Below are positions 1 through 11,916 of a stretch of 64,000 nucleotides of DNA, one piece after another. The stretch comes from Neisseriaceae bacterium. Lineage in GTDB: Bacteria > Pseudomonadota > Gammaproteobacteria > Burkholderiales > Chromobacteriaceae. The position numbers and the translations under genes are program-made. The stretch's first letter is position 1. Each line of letters begins with the position of its first letter. The notes beneath the pieces are model-generated. The model searched no databases. It was given only the letters and a program-made list of their open reading frames with translations, and was not told where the DNA came from. The stretch lies in the NCBI GenBank assembly GCA_027489245.1, contig JAIYAC010000002.1, positions 248,001 through 312,000 on the forward strand, in the 5' to 3' direction.

Positions 1-375
1 GAAGATAACGCCATCAACCAGAAGCTGATCGTGAAAATGCTGGAGCGGTTGGGGCTAAGCCGTGTCACCCTGGCGGATGACGGCGTGCAGGCGGTGGCGG
101 TGGTGGAAACCGGTAATGTGGACCTGGTGCTGATGGACATGCAGATGCCCAATATGAGCGGCGTCGAGGCCACGGTGGCCATACGCGCCCAGGATTTGCC
201 GGTGCAGCCGGATATTGTGGCACTGACGGCCAATGCCTTCGAGGAAGACCGCCAGGCCTGCATGCGGGCCGGCATGGATGACTTTCTGACCAAGCCGCTC
301 AAGCTGGACCTGCTGGCCAGCGTGCTGTGCCACGCCGCCCGCGGCGACTACGCCAATCAGCGCGATGCCAGCTAA
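1..375 (+). CDS. Receiver (REC) domain, C-terminal end of a hybrid sensor kinase (partial)
   Basis: The reading frame is open from base 1 (EDNAINQKL...) to the TAA at 373-375, so the gene starts before the window. The visible part is a complete REC domain: an acidic pair at the start, the phospho-acceptor Asp in LVLMDMQMP, the conserved Thr/Ala stretch in VALTANAF and the Lys in FLTKPLKL. The EDNxxNQ opening and the position at the very C-terminus are typical of hybrid histidine kinases of the BarA/ArcB type, where the REC domain relays phosphate. A stand-alone response regulator cannot be excluded because the upstream sequence is missing. Confidence 0.85.
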   Translation, partial: EDNAINQKLIVKMLERLGLSRVTLADDGVQAVAVVETGNVDLVLMDMQMPNMSGVEATVAIRAQDLPVQPDIVALTANAFEEDRQACMRAGMDDFLTKPLKLDLLASVLCHAARGDYANQRDAS

Positions 376-413
376 ACGCCGCCTTGCAGGTGGCCGCTAG
401 CGGCGGCGCGCTG

Positions 414-998
414 CTACCTTGGCGTGTGTGGCGGCTTCCCCTCTATGCCCATCAAGCCGGGCAGGCATTGCGGCCAACCTTGCAGGCGATGATCGTCGCC
501 ATTCAATACCGTGGTGCGGGCGCCGGCGTAGTAGCGCACCGCTTCGCGCCAGTCCAGCACTTCGTCTGCCGTGCCCAGTACCAGCCAATAGTTGGCCGCA
601 TGCAGCTGTGGCGGGCGCAGGGCAAGCAGCTCGTCCATATGCTGGGGCCCCAGCGTGTAGTGTTCGCCGGTATACGGGTTGTGCAGCGGGCCCATGAAGC
701 GTGCCAGGTCTGCCTCGGGGCGGATAGCCGGGTTGATCAGTACCGCAGGCAGGCCAAAGCGCTCGGCCAGCCAGGTGGCGTAATAGCCGCCCAGCGAGCT
801 GCCGATCAGCACCACCGGTTGTTGCAGGCTGGCAATCAGTGCTTCGGTTTGTGCGATGGCTTGGGCCGGGTAAGGCGATAGCTGCGGGCTGCTAAAGCTG
901 GCATCGGGGGCGATGGCGTGCAGATAAGCCTGGGTTTCGCGCGCTTTGAGCGACTGCGGGCCAGACTGGAAGCCATGCAGGTACAGATAGTGGGTCAT
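414..998 (-). CDS. YqiA/YcfP-like alpha/beta-hydrolase (esterase)
   Basis: A 194-residue protein starting MTHYLYLHGFQS, the usual opening of the YqiA esterase family. The nucleophile elbow is GSSLGGYYATW (Ser). The likely catalytic Asp is in GTADEVLDW and the catalytic His in DDHRLQGW. An in-frame ATG lies 24 nt further upstream (1022), but the family start and the core beta-strand favour 998. No signal peptide is visible, so it should be cytoplasmic. YqiA cleaves short acyl esters in vitro; the physiological substrate is unknown. It is convergent with the sensor-kinase gene, with a 12-bp palindrome (393-404) between the two stops. Confidence 0.75.
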   Translation of the reverse strand: MTHYLYLHGFQSGPQSLKARETQAYLHAIAPDASFSSPQLSPYPAQAIAQTEALIASLQQPVVLIGSSLGGYYATWLAERFGLPAVLINPAIRPEADLARFMGPLHNPYTGEHYTLGPQHMDELLALRPPQLHAANYWLVLGTADEVLDWREAVRYYAGARTTVLNGDDHRLQGWPQCLPGLMGIEGKPPHTPR

Positions 999-1063
999 GG
1001 TCAGTAGCTGTTGGGGTGGCAAGCCATCAGCATAGCTGGCTCCGCGCCAGCGTCAACCGCTGG

Positions 1064-1819
1064 CTAGCTGGTTTTCCAGCTATAGCTTTGCACGATGCGC
1101 CGGGTTTTACCCTGTTTTTCCAGCAGGCTGATGGCCTCGTTCAGCTGCGCTACCGAGTAGCGGCTGGCCGGGGCCACGGCGCAGCGTGTTTGCAGCACCG
1201 ACACCACCCACGGCTGCAGGCGTAGCTGCTTGCCAGGCTGAGGGTTGCGCTTTACCCAGGCGGCCAGCTCCAGCTCCGAGCTGACTACCGCGTCGATCAT
1301 GCCCATTTGCAGCGCTTTCAGGCTGGAGTCCAGCTGCGGGTGGTCTACCCGCGTGGCACCACTGTTCTGCCACAGCGGTACCAGCGCCGGGTAGTGGTAG
1401 CCACGTATCACGCCCACGCGCTGCGCGGCCAGGTCCTGGATGCCCTGAATGGTGCGCAGGTGGCTGGCCAGGGTAGCGACCCGCTCGATCTGCGGGTAGA
1501 AGTCTTGCGTCCAGCCCAGCTTGGCCGCATTGCCGAACCAGGCCGGGTTGGCATTGCACACCACATCTACCTTGCTTTGCTCCAGTGCCGATTCGATACG
1601 GTTGCGCGACAGCACGCTGAAGCGGGCGCTGCTGCCCAGCGCCTGCGCCAGCGCCAGACCCAGGTCTTTGGAGAGGCCGCTGTCCAGCTGGCGCTGCGCG
1701 TTCAGTACCACAATCGGCGCAGCGTCGGATTCTGCTACGCCAATGTGTAGCGGGGGGGCGGCCTGGGCCGTGGCGGCGGCCAACAGCAGCCACGCCGGGC
1801 GGCAGAAAAGCGTAGACAT
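1064..1819 (-). CDS. Periplasmic solute-binding protein, SBP_bac_3-like, orphan
   Basis: A 251-residue protein with a signal peptide (STLFCRPAWLLLAAATAQA, cleavage before APPLH). It has the two-lobe pattern of family-3 binding proteins: LHIGVAESDAAP near the start, LSKDLGLALAQAL and VDVVCNANPAWF. The start at 1819 has an AGGGAG Shine-Dalgarno about 7 nt upstream; longer starts at 1837 and 1879 lack one. Such proteins bind amino acids or other small solutes for ABC importers or act as sensors. No permease or ATPase gene is adjacent, so the partner is unknown. It is transcribed divergently from metH. Confidence 0.7.
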   Translation of the reverse strand: MSTLFCRPAWLLLAAATAQAAPPLHIGVAESDAAPIVVLNAQRQLDSGLSKDLGLALAQALGSSARFSVLSRNRIESALEQSKVDVVCNANPAWFGNAAKLGWTQDFYPQIERVATLASHLRTIQGIQDLAAQRVGVIRGYHYPALVPLWQNSGATRVDHPQLDSSLKALQMGMIDAVVSSELELAAWVKRNPQPGKQLRLQPWVVSVLQTRCAVAPASRYSVAQLNEAISLLEKQGKTRRIVQSYSWKTS

Positions 1820-1943
1820 ATACAGCTCCCTTGGCATTGTTATGCTCTCTTGTTCTATAGGATGACCCGCTCGGGCCAAAATGCAATGATAAGATTAAGC
1901 TCTTGTGTCTACGTAGTTTTACTTAATTAAAGCCGCCTTTGCC

Positions 1944-5672
<3,729 letters not shown>

Positions 5673-5677
5673 GGTAG

Positions 5678-5732
5678 GCGGCCAACGTTGGCCGCAAGGC
5701 AATCAGGGCAGGCCGCCAGGCCTGCCCTGATT
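5678..5732. terminator. Double palindrome terminator between metH and the VOC gene
   Basis: Two perfect inverted repeats follow the metH stop. The first (5678-5695) is 18 bp and consists of two head-to-head GCGGCCAAC/GTTGGCCGC repeat units. The second (5701-5714 with 5719-5732) is a 14-bp stem with a GCCA loop. The stem serves both convergent genes; no long T-tract follows. Confidence 0.75.
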
Positions 5733-6162
5733 ACGTTTGTGCACGGTTGTCGTGGGTGAAGCCACGGCACACGGCAGCCAGCTTGTTGCCGTCCGGGTCG
5801 CGCACGTAGGCGGCGTAAAAGTCCGGGTTGTATTGCAGGCGCAAGCCCGGCTCACCGTCCGACACGCCGCCATGCAGCAGGGCGGCGGCATGAAAGGCTT
5901 GTACTTGCTGCCAGCTGCCGGCTTTTAGCGCCACCATGGTGCCATTACCTGCGCTGGCCGGGCGGCCATCAAACGGGTGGCAGAGCCATAGCGCCAGTTC
6001 CTGCCTCCCTTGGTCGGTGTAGGTTCCCCAGCCTGGCCAGGCATCTGCGTCGTCTTCTGTTGAGGTATCGCAGCGCGTCAGGCCCAGCGGGGCGAGGACG
6101 GCATCGTAAAAGCGACAGGCGCGGGGCAGGTCATTGCTGCCCAGGCAGACGTAAGTGAACAT
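5731..6162 (-). CDS. VOC (glyoxalase/bleomycin-resistance fold) family protein
   Basis: A 143-residue protein beginning MFTYVCLGSNDLPRACRFYD, the typical first strand of a VOC module, and ending YVRDPDGNKLAAVC, the C-terminal metal-site strand with the DPDGN motif. VOC proteins use paired beta-alpha-beta-beta-beta units to bind metal and small substrates; glyoxalase, dioxygenase and antibiotic-binding roles all occur, and the sequence does not decide among them. The start at 6162 has GGAGA about 6 nt upstream. A longer in-frame start at 6276 has no such support. Confidence 0.75.
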   Translation of the reverse strand: MFTYVCLGSNDLPRACRFYDAVLAPLGLTRCDTSTEDDADAWPGWGTYTDQGRQELALWLCHPFDGRPASAGNGTMVALKAGSWQQVQAFHAAALLHGGVSDGEPGLRLQYNPDFYAAYVRDPDGNKLAAVCRGFTHDNRAQT

Positions 6163-6334
6163 GTTTGTCTCCGTGGTAAGTGTTACCCCTGTTCTAGCCC
6201 AGGGTTTTATTGCCAGGCCAGCGTTGTGCCGCCGTGTCGTGGCGATGCGCAGTTTTTTCTGTATAGAGATGCCCACCCCATGCCATCCCGAAGACAGCGG
6301 CCCCGCCGGGGCTGCCCGTTAACGGGAGACTGTC

Positions 6335-6970
6335 ATGGACGAACTACTGGGCGTGATTACGGGTGAAGGCGACGAGTGCAAAATCTGGCAAGACGCCAGC
6401 GGGCGGGTGTATTTCATGGCCGACGCCGATATTGATGCCGATGGTGCCAACGGTCAGCACGGCGCGCCGGCAGCGTACCGCGAAGATGACCAAGGGCTGG
6501 AATGGCTAGCGAACGGCGGCATGCGGCGCGTTCACGGCAAGGTGGTGTGCCTGCACGGCTGGGCGCGGGATATTGTCATTCTCGATACTGACAACGAGCC
6601 CAAGGTGTTTCCTGGTGGCATCATCGCGTCCACAACCTGGTATCGCCACCCCGGTATGGCCGCAGACAACCCGGCGGCGTATGTTGATGCGGCTACCGAG
6701 CCCTATATCGTGGTACCGCCGTTGATTGTGCAGAAAACCAAAGGGGTGGTGCGCGGCTGCCTGGCACGCGTGACCTGGCAGGGTAAAAGTGTAGATTGCG
6801 TGGTGGCAGACCGTGGCCCCAAAAACCTGGCGGGCGAGTTGAGCATTGCCGCTGCCATGATGCTGGGGATACCGGCTAGCCCCAAGCATGGTGGCCTGGA
6901 CAAAGTACAAGTGCTGTATGAGTTGTGGCCGGGTATTGCTGCCCCGGGTTACGAGCTGCAGCCGGCCTGA
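6335..6970 (+). CDS. Probable glycoside hydrolase family 75 (chitosanase-like) protein
   Basis: A 211-residue protein starting after a GGGAGA Shine-Dalgarno. The pattern VYFMADADIDADG (residues 25-37), YIVVPP (124-129) and VVADRGPKNLAGELS (156-170) resembles GH75 chitosanases. Asp159 and Glu168 are spaced nine residues apart, like the catalytic pair of fungal GH75 enzymes. GH75 enzymes cut chitosan endolytically. Unlike the secreted family members, no signal peptide is visible, so the protein would act inside the cell or leave by another route. The neighbouring amino-sugar loci make a chitin/chitosan role plausible. The family call is by recalled motif, not by alignment. Confidence 0.55.
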   Translation: MDELLGVITGEGDECKIWQDASGRVYFMADADIDADGANGQHGAPAAYREDDQGLEWLANGGMRRVHGKVVCLHGWARDIVILDTDNEPKVFPGGIIASTTWYRHPGMAADNPAAYVDAATEPYIVVPPLIVQKTKGVVRGCLARVTWQGKSVDCVVADRGPKNLAGELSIAAAMMLGIPASPKHGGLDKVQVLYELWPGIAAPGYELQPA

Positions 6971-7085
6971 TTGCCGTGCCTAGCGATAATATTGCATTTA
7001 TTAATGACTATGACATTTAATAATTTGTAATTCTTATAAGCAATGGTATAAGCTTTTTAAGTTAATACCCCGCTAATGGCACGAC

Positions 7086-7565
7086 ATGCTTTCTTTACGC
7101 CCCTTACTCGAGTCTGACCGCGACCAGCTACACCGCTGGCTGCAGCTGGCATCATGGACGATGCCAGCTGCAGCGTCGTCAGAAACGGCACATCACCCGG
7201 CACCGTTAGTGATAGACAGTGGTGGTGACTGGGGCTCCCCTTTTGACTTGGGTTTAGTGGCGCGCCTGGCGTCGCGCGATGTCGGTGCGTGCTGGCTGCG
7301 TTTGTTGCCGGAAGATGTTGGCTTGGGTTACGTCGACATCTTTACCCCGCAGCTGGGCATGGCGCTGGAGCCTGAGTTTCGCCAGCGCGGCTATGGGCGG
7401 CAGATGCTGTCGGCGCTGCTGCACCAGGCGGCGTGTCGCGGCTACGCCCAGGTGTCTCTGAGTGTGCATCCGGATAATCCGGCGCTGCGTTTTTACCAGA
7501 AGGCGGGTTTTAATACGGTGACACTTCGCCAGTATTGCCATGTGATGGTCACCAAACTGTTCTGA
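7086..7565 (+). CDS. GNAT-family N-acetyltransferase
   Basis: A 159-residue protein with the GNAT acetyl-CoA binding signature: LGMALEPEFRQRGYGRQMLSAL (about residues 98-119, pyrophosphate loop RQRGYG) followed by VSLSVHPDNPALRFYQKAGF (C-terminal motif B). These enzymes move an acetyl group from acetyl-CoA to an amine; the acceptor here is unknown. The N-terminal third (LRPLLESDRDQL...) is the usual GNAT beginning. No Shine-Dalgarno stands out. The 115-bp gap upstream is AT-rich and probably carries the promoter. Confidence 0.8.
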   Translation: MLSLRPLLESDRDQLHRWLQLASWTMPAAASSETAHHPAPLVIDSGGDWGSPFDLGLVARLASRDVGACWLRLLPEDVGLGYVDIFTPQLGMALEPEFRQRGYGRQMLSALLHQAACRGYAQVSLSVHPDNPALRFYQKAGFNTVTLRQYCHVMVTKLF

Positions 7566-7698
7566 CGCCGGGTTATCAGGCCATGCCTGCTAAAAGCCTT
7601 GCCCCGCTCTGCTTTGCCCAGAACAGGCTTTTCAGTTTTCATCTCTTGTAATCGTCATGTAGCGCAGGCATGTTGCGGGTCTACACAGGAAACCCGCC

Positions 7699-8580
7699 AT
7701 GACGCTTAGTACCCACCAGCTCAAGCTGCTCGCCGCTTTTTTCGCCCTGTATGTCATCTGGGGCTCGACCTATTTCGCCATCCGCATTGGTGTGGAGTAC
7801 TGGCCACCCTTCATGATGGCCGGCGTGCGCTTTACCGTGGCGGGTGCGCTGATGTATGCCTGGCTGCGCTGGCGTGGCGAGGCGAACCCTACGTGGCAGG
7901 AGCTGCGTGGTGGTGCCATCCTGGGGGTGCTGATGCCGGCGATCGGTAATGGTTTTGTTACCCTGGCAGAGAAAGACGTGTCGTCCGGTGTGGCCGCGCT
8001 GGTGGTAGCCACCGTACCGCTGTTTGCCACGCTGTTTGCCCGTTTTTTCGGCCACGTACCGCGCAAGATGGAAGTGGCCGGCATCCTGCTGGGCATTGCC
8101 GGCATGGTGGTGTTGAATATGGGCGCCAATCTGCAGGCCTCGCCGGCTGGCGCCGCCGCATTATTGTTTGCCTCGGCGGGCTGGGCTTTCGGCTCGGCCT
8201 GGAGCAAGCACCTGGTTCAGCCCAAGGGCTTGATGTCCAGTGCGGTGATGATGCTGTCTGGCGGGGTCGCGCTACTGCTGGGTAGTGCGGCAGTGGGCGA
8301 ACGCCTGGTGGCTACGCCCCCGCTGGCCGGCTGGCTGGCTGTGGCCTACCTGGCATTTTTTGGCTCCATGGTGGCGTATACCGCTTATTTGTTCTTGCTC
8401 AAAAGTGTGAGCCCTGCCGCCGCGACCAGCTATGCCTATGTGAACCCGGTGATTGCCGTTTTGCTGGGAGTGTGGCTGCTGGGCGAGCACGTGGGGGTGC
8501 ATGAAATGGGTGCCATGGGCATCATCGTTCTGGCGGTCGTGTTGATCGGTTGGCGCCCCAAGCCGCGTGCGGCTGGCTGA
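7699..8580 (+). CDS. EamA/DMT-family transporter, YedA-like
   Basis: A 293-residue inner-membrane protein with ten predicted hydrophobic segments in two EamA repeats. It opens with FFALYVIWGSTYFAIRIGVEYWPP, the classic WGSTY signature of the drug/metabolite transporter superfamily, and ends with VNPVIAVLLGVWLLGE in the second repeat. Family members export amino acids or other metabolites; the substrate here is not known. The ATG has AGGAA upstream (acaggaaacccgcc). A strong intrinsic terminator follows directly. Confidence 0.85.
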   Translation: MTLSTHQLKLLAAFFALYVIWGSTYFAIRIGVEYWPPFMMAGVRFTVAGALMYAWLRWRGEANPTWQELRGGAILGVLMPAIGNGFVTLAEKDVSSGVAALVVATVPLFATLFARFFGHVPRKMEVAGILLGIAGMVVLNMGANLQASPAGAAALLFASAGWAFGSAWSKHLVQPKGLMSSAVMMLSGGVALLLGSAAVGERLVATPPLAGWLAVAYLAFFGSMVAYTAYLFLLKSVSPAAATSYAYVNPVIAVLLGVWLLGEHVGVHEMGAMGIIVLAVVLIGWRPKPRAAG

Positions 8581-8600
8581 TATCTGTCGCGCTTCTGCCA

Positions 8601-8627
8601 AAGCCTGCTGATTGCAGGCTTTTTTTA
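8601..8627 (+). terminator. Rho-independent terminator of the EamA gene
   Basis: AAGCCTGC (8601-8608), a 5-nt loop, GCAGGCTT (8614-8621), then a run of Ts. Confidence 0.9.
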
Positions 8628-8788
8628 TTGCTTTTTTACTGGACCAGATTGATACCACTTTCAAGTCATAAAAATGCCAATTTTTAGCAGCCACATAGCA
8701 TTTTGCACTGCAGCGAGAAGGCCATCGACAGAAAGCAAAACATTTCAGGGTGTTGCATTTCTTGCAATTGTGTAGCGAATGACTAAAT

Positions 8789-8817
8789 TGGTATTGACGT
8801 GGTGTTGTAGTGGTATT
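8789..8817 (+). promoter_or_regulatory. Triple TGGTATT-type direct repeat upstream of the GntR/nag operon
   Basis: TGGTATT at 8789, TGGTGTT at 8800 and TGGTATT at 8811 form three same-strand units with an exact 11-bp period, about one helical turn. A possible sigma-70 pair (TTGCAA 8762-8767, TAAATT 8784-8789) lies just before them, so a bound protein would block the promoter. A further ATACCA half-site is at 8652-8657 (GATACCA). The same triple array precedes the ABC importer on the other strand. The regulator is inferred to be the adjacent GntR protein. Confidence 0.6.
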
Positions 8818-8911
8818 ACTTTTGCACTTGTGGAACGGCCTGTTGTGCTTCGGCAGGAAAACACAGGGTTCTACAATGGCACCTTTGAATGACCACTTGC
8901 AGGGTAGCCAT

Positions 8912-9646
8912 ATGGATAGCCGCTGGAATGCACTAAAGCCGGAAGAGACTTCCACTACGCCTTTGTACTTGCAGTTTTCACGCAAGCTGGCCGAAGCCAT
9001 ACACGCCGGCTGGTGGCAGGCGGATGAAGCGCTGCCTTCGGAGCGTACCTTTTCCGAAGAGCTGGGCATCTCGCGTGTTACCGCGCGCAAGGCGCTGGAT
9101 GTGTTGCTGGAGCAAGGCCTGATTCGTCGCCGTCATGGCTCGGGTACCTTTATTACCCCGCGCCTGGAGCAGCCGCTGTCGCGCCTGACCAGTTTTACCG
9201 AAATGTTGAAGATGAAGGGTTTCGAGCCTTCATCGGTGTGGCTGTCGCGTGGTATTGCCACGCCCACGCACGAAGAAGTGATCAAGCTGGGTTTGTCGCC
9301 GAACGCCCAGGTAGCCAGGCTGAAGCGCCAGCGCCTGGCCGACGGTGTGGTGATGGCCATCGAGCAAAGCTCGCTGCCCCTGACCTATCTGCCAGACCCG
9401 CAAGCGGTGGGCAGCTCGCTGTATGCCTACCTGGATACCGTGGGCCACCCGATAGTGCGGGCATTGCAGCATATCCGTGCGGTGAATGCGAACCCGGATA
9501 TTGCCGCCATTGCCGGTATCAAGCCGGGCGAGGCCATGCTGCTGATTACCCGTATCGGCTACACAGCAGATAACGTGGCCATCGAGCTGACTGACACCTG
9601 GTGTCGTAACGATTACTACGACTTTGTCGCTGAACTGAGACGATGA
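8912..9646 (+). CDS. GntR/HutC-family regulator of amino-sugar genes (NagQ/DasR-like)
   Basis: A 244-residue regulator. The N-terminal winged helix-turn-helix contains ALPSERTFSEELGISRVTARKALDVL and GLIRRRHGSGTFI, textbook GntR. The C-terminal half (from about residue 80) is a UTRA ligand-binding domain, as in NagR, DasR and NagQ, which sense GlcN-6-P or GlcNAc-6-P. The stop overlaps the nagA start (ATGA), so it is co-transcribed with the catabolic genes and probably represses them. Two starts are equally supported: 8876 and 8912 both have AGGG 7 nt upstream; I chose 8912 by family length. Confidence 0.85.
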   Translation: MDSRWNALKPEETSTTPLYLQFSRKLAEAIHAGWWQADEALPSERTFSEELGISRVTARKALDVLLEQGLIRRRHGSGTFITPRLEQPLSRLTSFTEMLKMKGFEPSSVWLSRGIATPTHEEVIKLGLSPNAQVARLKRQRLADGVVMAIEQSSLPLTYLPDPQAVGSSLYAYLDTVGHPIVRALQHIRAVNANPDIAAIAGIKPGEAMLLITRIGYTADNVAIELTDTWCRNDYYDFVAELRR

Positions 9647-10764
9647 ACGCAACACGAGTTTTGCAAGGCCGCATGCTGACCAGCGCAGGCTGGATGGACG
9701 GCGAGCTGCAGATAGGTGACGACGGCAAGATTGCCGCCATACAAGGCAGGCTGGCCGCAGCCGGCCAGGCCGAGCGCTATATCCTGCCCGGTTTTATCGA
9801 CCTGCACGTACACGGCGGTGGCGGGGTAGACATCATGGAAGCAGGGCGTGCCGCCCAGCATGTGGCCAGTACCCATGCCCGCTTTGGCACCACTTCGCTG
9901 CTGGCTACCACCATGACGGCGCCGCGCGACACCCTGGCAACCGTGCTGTCGGCACTGGGCGATGCCAGCCGCAGCCGCCAGCCCGGTAGCGCACGCATTC
10001 TGGGCGTGCATCTGGAAGGCCCTTACATCAACAAGGGCAAGCTGGGTGCGCAGCCGGACAACGCGGTGGAAGCCGCGATGGAAGAGATTAACCATTACCG
10101 TACGCTGGCTCCCATCAGCCTGGTTACCCTCGCGCCCGAAGTGGCCGGTCACATGGAAGTGATCCGCGAGCTAAGCCGCCAGGGGGTACGCGTACAGCTG
10201 GGCCACACGCTGGGCAGCTACGAAGACGGTGTGAAGGCGCTGGAACACGGCGCCAGTGGTTTTACCCATTTGTTTAACGCGATGACCGGCCTGCACCACC
10301 GCGAGCCGGGCATGGTAGGGGCTGCCCTGGCACACGCCGAGTACGCCGAGCTGATACCGGACCTGCTGCACGTGCACCCCGGCGCCATACACGCGGCCAT
10401 GCGCGCCATACCGCGGCTGTTCTGTGTGACCGACTCCACCGCCGCAGCCGGCATGCCGGATGGCCAGTACAAGCTGGGCTCGCAAACGGTGACCAAGTGC
10501 CTGGGCGGTGTACGCCTGGCCGACGGTACGCTGGCAGGCAGCACCCTTACCATGGATCAGGCGCTGCGCAACCTGGTAGAGATCGGTGTGCCGCTGGCCA
10601 CCGCCAGCAACCGGCTGTCGCTGTACCCCGCCGACTATCTGGGCGTACACGACCGGGGCAGGCTGCAAGAGGGCGCGTGGGCCGACATCGTGGAGATGGA
10701 TTCAAACCTGCAGTTGCAACGCGTATTCGTAGAAGGAGAGTGTCTTGAGCTCGTTAATGCTTGA
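9643..10764 (+). CDS. nagA: N-acetylglucosamine-6-phosphate deacetylase
   Basis: NagA removes acetate from GlcNAc-6-P to give GlcN-6-P in the cytoplasm. The 373-residue protein has the amidohydrolase metal motif in GFIDLHVHGGGGVDIME, the substrate-site segment ILGVHLEGPYIN, the GHTLGSYEDG and THLFNAMTGLHHREPG segments (metal and substrate His) and the catalytic Asp in CVTDSTAAAG. It starts inside the stop of the GntR gene (ATGA overlap) and its end overlaps the deaminase gene by 20 nt, so the three are translationally coupled. Confidence 0.96.
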   Translation: MNATRVLQGRMLTSAGWMDGELQIGDDGKIAAIQGRLAAAGQAERYILPGFIDLHVHGGGGVDIMEAGRAAQHVASTHARFGTTSLLATTMTAPRDTLATVLSALGDASRSRQPGSARILGVHLEGPYINKGKLGAQPDNAVEAAMEEINHYRTLAPISLVTLAPEVAGHMEVIRELSRQGVRVQLGHTLGSYEDGVKALEHGASGFTHLFNAMTGLHHREPGMVGAALAHAEYAELIPDLLHVHPGAIHAAMRAIPRLFCVTDSTAAAGMPDGQYKLGSQTVTKCLGGVRLADGTLAGSTLTMDQALRNLVEIGVPLATASNRLSLYPADYLGVHDRGRLQEGAWADIVEMDSNLQLQRVFVEGECLELVNA

Positions 10765-11767
10765 TGAAGCCCTGTTTGCCGCCCAGGCGGTAGCTGCCCA
10801 GCATATGTATGCCGATGAAGGGCTGGCTGTCCTGGCGCGCGAACTGGCCAAAGCGCCGCCACAGTTGGCACTGACTGTGGCGCGCGGCAGCTCGGACCAT
10901 GCGGCCAACTATTTCGCCTACCTGGCGATGCAGCGCACCGGCACGCCGGTGGTATCGCTGCCCATGTCGCTGCTCACGCTGCATCAAGCACCGCTCAATG
11001 TAAAAGGCCAGCTGGCCGTGGCCCTGTCGCAATCCGGCCGCAGCCCTGACCTGATCGACACCATGACCGCCCTGGGCGCCGCTGGCGCCCGCACCGTGGC
11101 GCTGGTCAACAAGCCGGATTCCCCGCTGGCCGCCGCCTGCGAATGGTCGGTGCCACTGTGCGCCGGCGAAGAAAAAAGCGTGGCTGCCACCAAAAGCTAT
11201 ATCGCCACCCTGTCCGCGGTAGCCCGCCTGGTGGCGCACTGGCAGCAGGACACCGCCCTGCTGGCCGCACTGAACGACCTGCCCGAACACCTGACCGACG
11301 CCACCCGCCAGGACTGGAGCAGCGCGCTGGACGTGCTGGTACCGGCCGAACGCATCATGGTGGTAGGCCGTGGCCTGGGCTTTGCCGTGGCGCTGGAAGC
11401 CGCGCTGAAGTTCAAGGAAACCTGCGTCATCCAGGCCGAGGCTTTCTCGGGGGCCGAAATCAAGCATGGCCCGATGGCACTGGTAGACGATGGCTACCCG
11501 CTGCTGATTTTCGCCCCGCGCGGCCCCGAGCAAGCTGGCCTGGTGGCCCTGGCCGACGAGATGCGTGGCCGTGGTGCCAATGTACTGTTGGCCGCACCGG
11601 CCAACGTGGCCAGCCGCAACCTTACCCTGGCCACTGCCGGTGACGAAGCGCTGGACCCGTTGCTGGCCATCCAGAGTTTCTACCTGATGGCAGCCCGCCT
11701 GTCGGTTGCGCGTGGCTTGAACCCGGACACCCCGCGCCACCTGAAAAAAGAAACCCTCACGGTATAA
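10745..11767 (+). CDS. SIS-domain glucosamine-6-phosphate deaminase, NagB-II type
   Basis: A 340-residue protein with two SIS domains. The first has ARGSSDHAANYFAYL and the phosphosugar loop SQSGRSPDLID plus AVAATKSYIATL; the second has VVGRGLGFAVALEAALKFKETC and EAFSGAEIKHGPMAL. This is the isomerase half of GlmS without the glutaminase domain, as in Shewanella NagB-II. It should convert GlcN-6-P to fructose-6-P and ammonia, replacing the unrelated NagB. The start is TTG: an AAGGAG Shine-Dalgarno (10733-10738) sits 6 nt before it. An ATG 12 nt later is a weaker choice. Confidence 0.88.
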   Translation: MSSLMLDEALFAAQAVAAQHMYADEGLAVLARELAKAPPQLALTVARGSSDHAANYFAYLAMQRTGTPVVSLPMSLLTLHQAPLNVKGQLAVALSQSGRSPDLIDTMTALGAAGARTVALVNKPDSPLAAACEWSVPLCAGEEKSVAATKSYIATLSAVARLVAHWQQDTALLAALNDLPEHLTDATRQDWSSALDVLVPAERIMVVGRGLGFAVALEAALKFKETCVIQAEAFSGAEIKHGPMALVDDGYPLLIFAPRGPEQAGLVALADEMRGRGANVLLAAPANVASRNLTLATAGDEALDPLLAIQSFYLMAARLSVARGLNPDTPRHLKKETLTV

Positions 11768-11777
11768 ACCGTGCCAG

Positions 11778-11793
11778 CCGGGCGGCCGCCCGG
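11778..11793. repeat. Intercistronic 16-bp palindrome before nagF
   Basis: CCGGGCGGCCGCCCGG is a perfect palindrome 10 bp after the deaminase stop, with no T-tract. It could stabilise the upstream mRNA end or partly attenuate read-through into nagF. The rest of the 149-bp gap shows no other clear signal except the nagF Shine-Dalgarno. Confidence 0.5.
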
Positions 11794-11916
11794 CCGGTTT
11801 GGCAACACCCATAACACGATCCCGATGCCGGGGCCATGACCCGCGGCACGTATACAGCATGACTTACGCGCATGGCTGCGGGGCAGCGTGCGCGCTTTCA
11901 GAGAGAAGGAAATCCG

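Noticed and set aside
1880..1943. SAH or cobalamin riboswitch before metH
   Set aside because: The leader is too short and shows no conserved stem or core motif of these riboswitches.
7044..7068. TGGTAT...ATACCC before the GNAT gene as a nag operator
   Set aside because: Half-sites are imperfect and too far apart compared with the convincing sites; judged chance in AT-rich DNA.
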